From: Catenuloplanes atrovinosus
Lineage (GTDB): Bacteria; Actinomycetota; Actinomycetes; Mycobacteriales; Micromonosporaceae
Length of the DNA stretch: 64,000 nt
Direction of reading: 5' to 3'
Assembly: GCF_031458235.1 (NCBI RefSeq)
Contig: NZ_JAVDYB010000001.1
Span: forward strand, 6,514,501-6,578,500
Position numbers and translations under genes: made by a program
The notes under the pieces: model-generated
Databases searched by the model: none
What the model saw: the letters and a program-made list of their open reading frames with translations, nothing else
What the model was told of the DNA's origin: nothing
Shown here: piece by piece, positions 58,194 to 64,000 of the stretch
Position numbering within the stretch: the first letter of the stretch is position 1
Layout of the letters: each line of letters opens with the position of its first letter

Positions 58194-59693
58194 ATGACAC
58201 GCAGAATGGGTGCGCTCCTGAGCCTGATCCTCGGCGGCGGCCTGCTCGTCACCCCGCCCACGCCGGCGTCGGCCGCCGGCCCCGACCTCGCCCCCGGACA
58301 GATCGAGGCCATGCAGCGCGACCTGGGGCTCACCGGCGCGGAACTGGCCGAGCGCCTGATCACCGAGGCCGTGGCCCCGCCGATCGAGCGCCGGCTGGAG
58401 AGCACACTGGGCAGCGCCTACGCCGGCACCTGGATCGCGGCGGACGGCCGTACCGTGATGGCCGGCATCACCGACCCGGCACGGGCGGCGACGGTTCGCG
58501 CGGCCGGCGCCACCCCCAAGGTCGTCGGCCGCAGCCTGACCACGCTCAACGGACTCGCCGCCACGCTCGACCGCCGCGCCGCCTCCGCCGGGAACCGCGT
58601 CCACTCCTGGTACGTCGACCCGGTCACCAACACCGTCACCGTCCAGGCCGCGGACCCGGCGGCGGCCACCGCGTTCGCCCGCGGCGCCGGCCTGCCGCCC
58701 GACGCGGTCACGGCACGCGCGGCGGAGGCGTACCGGCCGGTCTACGACATCCGCGGCGGCGACCAGTACGTGATCAACAACAGCGTGCTGTGCTCGGTCG
58801 GCTTCGCGGTCGCCGGCGGCTTCGTCACCGCCGGGCACTGCGGCGGCGTCGGCGCCACCACCAGCGGCAGCGGCGTCGCCCAGGGCACCTTCCGCGGCTC
58901 CTCGTTCCCCGGCGACGACCTCGCCTGGGTGCAGACGAACGGCAACTGGGTGCCCCAGCCCTGGGTGAACAACTACGGCGGCGGCGTCGCCACGGTCGCC
59001 GGCTCCACCGAGGCCGCGGTCGGCGCGTCCGTCTGCCGATCCGGCCGCACCACCGGCTGGCGCTGCGGCACCATCACCGCCAAGAACGTCACCGTCAACT
59101 ACAGCGGGCAGATCGTCAACGGCCTGGTCTCCAGCAGCGCCTGCGCCCAGCCCGGCGACTCCGGCGGCTCGTTCCTCTCCGGCAACCAAGCCCAGGGCGT
59201 CACCTCCGGCGCCGGCGGCGACTGCGCCTCCGGCGGCACCACGGTCTACCAGCCGGTCAACGAGATCCTGTCCCGCTACGGCCTGTCCCTGACCACCACC
59301 GGCGGCAGCGGTTCGGGCAGCCGGCTCATCGGCCTGGCGAACAAGTGCATCGACGTCCCCAACTCCAACGGCGTCGACGGCCAGTACCTGCAGCTCTGGA
59401 CGTGCAACGGCACCGCCGCCCAGAACTGGACCTGGCCCGGCGACGGCACGGTCCGCGCGCTCGGCCTGTGCATGGACGTGGCGTGGGGTTCCACCGCGAA
59501 CGGCGCCGTCATCCAGCTCGCCACCTGCAGCGGCAACCCGGCCCAGCAGTTCGTCCTCAGCGCCGCCGGCGACCTGGTCAACCCCCAGGCCAACAGGTGC
59601 GTCGACGTCGTCGACTGGAACACCGCCGACGGCGCCCGCCTCGTCCTCTTCGACTGCCACGGCGGCGCCAACCAGAAGTGGCGCCGCGGCTGA
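58194..59693 (+). CDS. secreted S1 (alpha-lytic type) serine protease with C-terminal ricin B lectin domain
   Basis: 499 residues. Signal peptide MTRRMGALLSLILGGGLLVT (cleavage near ASAAGPD). An alpha-lytic-type pro-region (about 40-190: IERRLESTLGSAYAGTWIAA) acts as intramolecular chaperone. Mature protease: TAGHC (His, near 215), GDDLAWVQ (Asp), PGDSGGS (Ser), with Cys pairs typical of Streptomyces S1E proteases. A Gly/Ser linker leads to a ricin-type beta-trefoil (about 380-499: CIDVPNSNGVDGQYLQLWTC, QNWTWPGDG, CMDVAW, QFVLSAAGDLV, CVDVVDWNTADG, NQKW), which binds sugars and would target the enzyme to polysaccharide surfaces. Confidence 0.93.
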   Translation: MTRRMGALLSLILGGGLLVTPPTPASAAGPDLAPGQIEAMQRDLGLTGAELAERLITEAVAPPIERRLESTLGSAYAGTWIAADGRTVMAGITDPARAATVRAAGATPKVVGRSLTTLNGLAATLDRRAASAGNRVHSWYVDPVTNTVTVQAADPAAATAFARGAGLPPDAVTARAAEAYRPVYDIRGGDQYVINNSVLCSVGFAVAGGFVTAGHCGGVGATTSGSGVAQGTFRGSSFPGDDLAWVQTNGNWVPQPWVNNYGGGVATVAGSTEAAVGASVCRSGRTTGWRCGTITAKNVTVNYSGQIVNGLVSSSACAQPGDSGGSFLSGNQAQGVTSGAGGDCASGGTTVYQPVNEILSRYGLSLTTTGGSGSGSRLIGLANKCIDVPNSNGVDGQYLQLWTCNGTAAQNWTWPGDGTVRALGLCMDVAWGSTANGAVIQLATCSGNPAQQFVLSAAGDLVNPQANRCVDVVDWNTADGARLVLFDCHGGANQKWRRG

Positions 59694-59704
59694 CCGGCCG
59701 CACC

Positions 59705-59730
59705 GGGCGCCGGTCCTCGGACCGGCGCCC
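59705..59730 (+). terminator. terminator of S1 protease gene
   Basis: A perfect 11-bp inverted repeat (59705-59715 and 59720-59730) with a CTCG loop, 11 bases after the stop codon, followed by TCTC. Confidence 0.8.
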
Positions 59731-59930
59731 TCTCACCGTCGGCCGAACGCCCGCCCGCGGACCCGTCCCCGCGACCGCGGCCGGCATGGTCGATGGATTC
59801 GGCGGAGGCGATCGACGGGGCTACGCTGTGCCGCGCGGTCATCGCAAGATCAGCAGGTCTGCCCACAGTCGACAGACATGCACACCGGCGGCGGTCGCGC
59901 CGCATCCGCCGCCGTACCAAGGAGATTGCC

Positions 59931-60863
59931 ATGCCGGACGCCGACCGTGCGACCGTCATCCGCGCCATCGAGGCCATGGAGAAGCACACCGCGACCGTCC
60001 CGGGATATCGGCGGGCGCATCCGCGCGGCGTGCTCTTCCACGCCACGTTCACCCCGGCGCCGGACATCGCGACGCTGACCACCGCGGCGCACCTGGCCGG
60101 GCCGCCGGTCACCGCGCTGGTCCGGCTGTCCACCGCACCGGGCAACCCGCACGCGCCGGAACGCAAGCCGGACGGCCGCGGCACGACGCTCGGCCTGGGC
60201 ATCCGGTTCGACCTGCCGGCCGGCGGGCACGCCACCTGGGCCGCGGCCAGCATCCCCGCGTTCCCGGCCCGGACCCCGAAGGAGTTCATCCAGGTCACGA
60301 AGCTGCAGAACCCGGCGACCGGCAAGCCGAGCCCGTTGATCCTGGCGCACGTCGCCACCCACCGGCACATCCTGCCGGGAATCAGGGCGATCGCCGGCAT
60401 GCCGGTCCAGGCCAGCTTCGCGACCACCCGCTACAACGGGCTCCACGCGTACTTCCTGGTCGCCCCGGACGGGACGCGGCGGGCGTTCCGCTACAGCTGG
60501 CTGCCGGACGCGGGCGAGGCCACGCTGACCGACGAGGACCAGCGCCCGCCCCACTACCTGATCGACGAGATCCTGCAGCGCGGGCCGGCGTCCTGGTCCC
60601 TCGTGTTCACCCTGGCGGACCCCGGAGACCCCACCGACGACGTGACCGCCCAGTGGCCGGACTCCCGCGAGACGGTCACGGCCGGCACGCTCCGCCTCGG
60701 CTCCGCGGTCGAGGACCAGGCCGCGCTCGACGCGACCGTCTTCGACCCCACCGGCGTCGTCCCCGGTATCGAGCTGTCCGACGACCCGATCCTGCACTTC
60801 CGATCCCAGGTGTACGGCGAGTCCTTCACCCGCCGTACACGGGAGGAACGCCCCCGCGCGTGA
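59931..60863 (+). CDS. small catalase-family (SrpA-like) haem protein
   Basis: 310 residues from ATG 59931 with GGAG six bases upstream. It has the small-catalase core: RAHPRGVLFHATFTPAPDIA (distal His), RLSTAPGNPHAPERKPDGRG, TLGLGIRFDL, PAFPARTPKEFIQ and RAFRYSWLPDAGE (the region around the proximal haem ligand). At 310 residues it lacks the N-terminal arm and C-terminal flavodoxin-like parts of full catalases, like SrpA/YdbD-type proteins, some of which have peroxidase rather than catalase activity. No signal peptide. Stand-alone gene. Confidence 0.85.
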   Translation: MPDADRATVIRAIEAMEKHTATVPGYRRAHPRGVLFHATFTPAPDIATLTTAAHLAGPPVTALVRLSTAPGNPHAPERKPDGRGTTLGLGIRFDLPAGGHATWAAASIPAFPARTPKEFIQVTKLQNPATGKPSPLILAHVATHRHILPGIRAIAGMPVQASFATTRYNGLHAYFLVAPDGTRRAFRYSWLPDAGEATLTDEDQRPPHYLIDEILQRGPASWSLVFTLADPGDPTDDVTAQWPDSRETVTAGTLRLGSAVEDQAALDATVFDPTGVVPGIELSDDPILHFRSQVYGESFTRRTREERPRA

Positions 60864-61137
60864 CCGTGTCTTCGTCGTCGGTCCGCCGGGTGGGCCGGAT
60901 CTGCGCGGGTCAGGGACCGCAGGAGCCCTCCGGAAGCCGATTTCCCGGGGGCGCCGGATGGGAAGACTCCCGGCACCTTCTGGTGGATGTCCGCGGATCT
61001 CACATCCCGCGCTCCGGCTCCGCCTCGAGGTGAGCACCGGACTGGTTCGAGACGGGCCGCCGCCGGACAACACGCCGGCGTCCTCATCTGGCCGTGGCCG
61101 GCCGCCCAGGAGACACCCACGGGGCGCGGGCGTCACG

Positions 61138-62130
61138 TCATGGTCGGCGACAGGCCGCACGAGGCTCATCGTTGGTGAGGACGATCTTGCCGGTGTGGGA
61201 GCTGGATTCCATGAGGTGGTGGGCCTCCGCGGCGGCGCGGAGCGGGAGGACACGGTCGATCACCGGGCGGATGGTGCCGGCGGCGACGAGGGGCCAGATC
61301 TGGTCGGTGACGTGCCGGACGATGCGGGCCTTGTCGCGGCGGGGGCGGTGACGCAAACCGGTGGCGGTGATCGAGGCCTGCTTCGCGAAGAGGGTGGTGA
61401 AGTCGAGCGTCGCGGACAGGGAGCCCTGGAAGCCGATCGTCATGATGCGCCCGCGGGGTGCGAGCGCGGCCAGATTGCGGGCCAGGTAGTCGGCGCCGAC
61501 GATGTCCAGCACCACGTCCGCGCCCCGGCCGCCGGTGTGGGCGAGGGTGGCGACGGCGAAGTCATCGGTGGTGTAGTCGACGACCACGTCGGCACCGAGG
61601 GCGCGGACCCGGTCGTGCTTGGCGGCGCGAGCGGTGGCGATGACGGTGGCGCCGAGGGCCCGCCCGAGTTGCACCGCGAACGTGCCGATCCCGCTGCCCC
61701 CGCCGTGCACGAGCAGGGTGCCGCCGTCGCGGAGCCCGCCGAGGTCGACCAGGTTGGACCAGACCGTGCAGGCCGCCTCGGGCAGGGACGCCGCCTCCGG
61801 CAAGGACAATCCCGCGGGTACGGGCAGTAGCTGGCCGACCGGCACGACCACCTTCTCCGCGTACCCGCCACCGCCGAGCAGCGCGCAGACCCGCTCACCC
61901 AGGTGGTGCTCGAGCACCCCGGGCCCGACGGCGGTGACGACGCCGGCGCACTCCAGACCCGGGTACTCCGGTTCACCGGGCGGCGGCGGGTAGAAGCCGA
62001 GGCGCTGGCCGATGTCGGCCCGGTTCACGGCGGTCGCGGCGACGTCGACGAGGACCTCACCCGGACCGGGTACGGGATCGGGGACGTCCGACCAGACGAG
62101 CGCGTTGTTCTGGATCGTGATGGCGTGCAT
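61138..62130 (-). CDS. NADPH:quinone oxidoreductase (zinc-free MDR family)
   Basis: 330 residues from ATG 62130. GroES-like part (ALVWSDVPDPVPGPGEVLVD, AVNRADIGQRLGFYPPPPGE, YPGLECAGVVTAVG) and Rossmann domain with LLVHGGGSGIGTFAVQLGRA, VVDYTTDDF and ADVVLDIVGADYL. The Cys/His zinc ligands of alcohol dehydrogenases are absent, as in the TP53I3/QOR branch. Expected to reduce quinones or enals using NADPH. It diverges from an AraC-type gene, which probably regulates it in response to an electrophile or redox signal. Confidence 0.9.
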   Translation of the reverse strand: MHAITIQNNALVWSDVPDPVPGPGEVLVDVAATAVNRADIGQRLGFYPPPPGEPEYPGLECAGVVTAVGPGVLEHHLGERVCALLGGGGYAEKVVVPVGQLLPVPAGLSLPEAASLPEAACTVWSNLVDLGGLRDGGTLLVHGGGSGIGTFAVQLGRALGATVIATARAAKHDRVRALGADVVVDYTTDDFAVATLAHTGGRGADVVLDIVGADYLARNLAALAPRGRIMTIGFQGSLSATLDFTTLFAKQASITATGLRHRPRRDKARIVRHVTDQIWPLVAAGTIRPVIDRVLPLRAAAEAHHLMESSSHTGKIVLTNDEPRAACRRP

Positions 62131-62219
62131 GGATACAGCGTGTGCCGGGCGGGGTGGCGCGGGCGTACCGTGGCGTCCAGCGTTCGTGTCCGATCGTCCA
62201 CATCCGCGCGGGGGGCGTC

Positions 62220-63083
62220 ATGTACGGCCGGTTCGTCGCCCGGGGGCCGTGGGCGTTCTCCGTCCCCACCGGGTCCTCGATCTGGATCATGCGGGTGGCC
62301 GAGGGGCGGGTAATGGTCACCACGCGCAGCGACGGGCGTACGGTCGGCGCGGTGTCCGGCGATTACCTGGTCATCCCGGACGGTGACGAGGTGGTGGTGG
62401 CCGACCGGCCGGTCGTCGCGGGAGACGCCTGCCCGGCGAGGAGGACTCCGGTGGTGCGCGGACTGGCGCGGCACGGCCAGGCCGGGCCGCGCACCGATCT
62501 GCAAGCCATGGCGTTCGGGGCCGCGGGCAGCCCGGTGCGGTCCGGACCGCTGCCGGCGGTGCTGCGGCTGGAGACGGACACGGAGACGGCCGCCGCACTC
62601 GACGCCACCTTCGGGCTGCTGGAGCACGAGCGGGCCCGCGGCGAAACCGATGCGGACCTGGTCACCGCACGGCTCGCCGAGGTGCTGATGACGCACACGC
62701 TCCGCGCGCTCACCGCCACCCTCAAGACCGGCACCGGCACCTCGCCGCGACTGTTCGGCGATCCCCGGCTGGCCCGCGCGGCCCGCGCCATGCGGGACGA
62801 CCTTGCGTACCCGTGGACGGTGGCGGCACTGGCCCGGGAGGCGCACATGTCCCGTGCCGCATTCGCGGCGGCGTTCCGCCAGGCGGCCGGGGAGAGCCCG
62901 CTCGCCCTGCTGCGCCGCTGGCGGCTGTGCGAGGCCAAGCGCCTGCTCCGGGAAACCCCGCTGAGCCTGAACGAGATCGCACTGCGAGTCGGCTACGAGT
63001 CCGCCCCGGCGCTGAGCCGCGCCTTCACCCGGCAGGAGCGAATCGCCCCCGGCCGCTGGCGCCAAATCCGCTCCGGCGCGTAA
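62220..63083 (+). CDS. AraC-family regulator
   Basis: About 287 residues from ATG 62220; in-frame GTG codons at 62142 and 62154 would leave almost no room for divergent promoters. The N-terminal cupin-like sensor (AraC_E/cupin 6 type: FVARGPWAFSVPTGSSIWIM, GDYLVIPDGDEVVVAD) is followed by two helix-turn-helix units: TVAALAREAHMSRAAFAAAF with QAAGESPLALLRRWRLCEAK, and LSLNEIALRVGYESAPALSR with AFTRQERIAPGRWR. Divergent from the quinone oxidoreductase gene, its likely target. Confidence 0.87.
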   Translation: MYGRFVARGPWAFSVPTGSSIWIMRVAEGRVMVTTRSDGRTVGAVSGDYLVIPDGDEVVVADRPVVAGDACPARRTPVVRGLARHGQAGPRTDLQAMAFGAAGSPVRSGPLPAVLRLETDTETAAALDATFGLLEHERARGETDADLVTARLAEVLMTHTLRALTATLKTGTGTSPRLFGDPRLARAARAMRDDLAYPWTVAALAREAHMSRAAFAAAFRQAAGESPLALLRRWRLCEAKRLLRETPLSLNEIALRVGYESAPALSRAFTRQERIAPGRWRQIRSGA

Positions 63084-63234
63084 CCCGTCATGCGTTCACG
63101 GAGCTGAAGGTGCAATACCGGCCTGGGACAGCCGCGGCGGTCACCGCATCCACGAACCCACCCCGATCCTTGTCAATTGCTTGGCCACAATTTATTGACA
63201 CTGGTTCAGCGCAATGCCAAGTCGGGTGAGGGTG

Positions 63235-63316
63235 GCCCTAGTACGGCAGCCGCCTTTCGGGATCTACGCCGAGGCGTTTCGCCTGGGCGGCAGACGTCAC
63301 GGTCATTTACTAGGGC
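63235..63316. repeat. nested inverted-repeat element between AraC and TetR genes
   Basis: An 82-base structure with outer arms GCCCTAGTA (63235-63243) / TACTAGGGC (63308-63316), a middle stem GCCGCC (63249-63254) / GGCGGC (63286-63291) and an inner hairpin AGGCG-TTT-CGCCT (63272-63284). It overlaps the TAG stop of the TetR gene and could be a bidirectional terminator or a remnant of a small mobile element. Confidence 0.45.
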
Positions 63317-63894
63317 TGTACCGATGTCGGAGGAGGTGTGGTCAGACTTTGGACGCACGGGCGCAGTAGGTCGATGATTCGTTCGGGTGAGGCGTCCGCG
63401 AGGTGCGTGAGGCGTAGCAGGTATCGCTCGGCTATCACGCCGTGGATGATCGCGCTGAGCAGACTTGCGCGCAAATCGGCGTCAGGCGTCGGTATCGCCT
63501 CGGTGAGCCGGTTGAGCTGGGATTCACCGGCGGCCCGGTAGCGATCAGCGGCGTCGGCGTTGGTGAGCATCGAGCGCAGTACCGCCAGGGAGGCCGCCGG
63601 CTCGCCGGTCAGGCGCCGACCCAGCGAGGTGAGTAAGGCCTCGGCCACCTCGCCTGGAGTGCCGGCGGGCAACTCATCGGCGGGCACCTCGACGGCCCGG
63701 GCGAAGAGCAAGTCCTTGCTGCCGAAGTAGTGCATGACCAGCCCGGGATCGACACCGGCAGCCGACGCCACGGCCCGGATTGTGGTCCGGTCGTAGCCGA
63801 GCTCGGCAAAGATGTGACGGGCTGCGGCGAGGATGCGCTCCTCGCTCTGGCGGCGCTGCTGCGCCCTGGTGGGCCGGGGGCTCGATGCGGTCAC
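63310..63894 (-). CDS. TetR-family repressor
   Basis: 194 residues from GTG 63894. Helix-turn-helix: QQRRQSEERILAAARHIFAE, TIRAVASAAGVDPGLVMHYF with the GSKDLL turn. The C-terminal domain (TetR_C_17-like: DELPAGTPGEVAEALLTSLG, SQLNRLTEAIPTPDADLRAS) is the type seen in regulators of efflux or oxidoreductase genes. It diverges from a gene beginning at 63978 that is cut by the window end, with an imperfect palindrome between them. GC content is somewhat lower than in the rest of the window. Confidence 0.88.
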   Translation of the reverse strand: MTASSPRPTRAQQRRQSEERILAAARHIFAELGYDRTTIRAVASAAGVDPGLVMHYFGSKDLLFARAVEVPADELPAGTPGEVAEALLTSLGRRLTGEPAASLAVLRSMLTNADAADRYRAAGESQLNRLTEAIPTPDADLRASLLSAIIHGVIAERYLLRLTHLADASPERIIDLLRPCVQSLTTPPPTSVQP

Positions 63895-63936
63895 GGGTTC
63901 ATTCTACGGCTGTTGACCGACGGCTTTATACGTTCT

Positions 63937-63959
63937 ACGCTCGTTCAATCAACAAGCGT
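63937..63959. promoter_or_regulatory. probable TetR operator
   Basis: Arms ACGCTCGTT (63937-63945) and AACAAGCGT (63951-63959), one mismatch, 5-base centre, located 42 bases upstream of the TetR start and 18 bases before the next gene. TATAAA on the minus strand near 63925-63930 may be the TetR -10 box. Confidence 0.55.
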
Positions 63960-63977
63960 TGAGCGAAGGGGACGGCC

Positions 63978-64000
63978 GTGGCCGCCACATCACGCGAAGT
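63978..64000 (+). CDS. start of gene cut by window end
   Basis: GTG 63978, preceded by GAAGGGGAC, opens a frame MAATSRE that runs off the window. Only seven codons are visible, so no function can be assigned. Its place opposite a TetR gene with a palindrome between suggests it is the regulated target. Confidence 0.4.

Overview
This is a very GC-rich window from an actinobacterial chromosome. It has many GTG starts, long runs of genes joined by 4-base start/stop overlaps, SARP/BTAD and conservon-type regulators, and secreted CAP, S1 and GH16 proteins. A methyl-accepting protein and CheW domains in such a genome, together with an exopolysaccharide operon, fit Micromonosporaceae (Actinoplanes, Catenuloplanes or Micromonospora relatives). 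That placement is inference from gene content, not a database match. No tRNA, rRNA, CRISPR array or complete insertion sequence was seen.

Layout. 1-6.1 kb: tail of an AraC-type regulator, a SNF2-family helicase, a degenerate protein kinase, a DszC/SfnB-like flavoprotein, a DUF3455 secreted protein and a CAP-domain secreted protein. 6.1-12.4 kb: a three-gene signalling operon (soluble MCP with six PAS domains, a protein of three CheW domains, a PAS histidine kinase) with no CheA. 12.8-14.2 kb: a secreted GH16 glucanase, convergent with a seven-gene exopolysaccharide operon (14.3-22.8 kb: GT2 enzymes, pyruvyl transferase, large membrane protein, flippase, GT14-like enzyme). 23-27.4 kb: a helicase remnant, a CGNR regulator, an alpha/beta hydrolase/TetR pair with twin operators, and an NmrA/MarR pair. 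27.4-36.3 kb: a GH20 hexosaminidase with a sugar ABC importer lacking its ATPase, next to a D-amino-acid module (PLP dehydratase, regulator, amidohydrolase, RidA). The two halves share an unusual promoter element, which suggests joint control of cell-wall or amino-sugar scavenging.

36.4-39.4 kb: a patch of small genes and debris. It holds a lower-GC PD-(D/E)XK nuclease-like gene, a decayed P-loop kinase, a VOC protein and a small secreted protein behind an AT-rich leader. 39.6-51.2 kb is the most interesting locus: IniB-like, IniA-like and IniC-like proteins (two dynamin-type GTPases), diverging from an operon of Hsp70-like protein, LuxR/ATPase regulator, CvnA-like kinase and DUF742 protein. 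Strong RNA hairpins sit in the divergent spacer and between the IniB-like and first dynamin genes.

51.2-64 kb is a mixed region: secreted unknowns, an AfsR/SARP regulator, an SDR/TetR pair with twin operators, an Hsp20 gene under a CIRCE element, a secreted S1 protease with a ricin-type lectin domain, a small catalase-like protein, a quinone oxidoreductase/AraC pair, and a TetR gene divergent from a gene cut by the window end.
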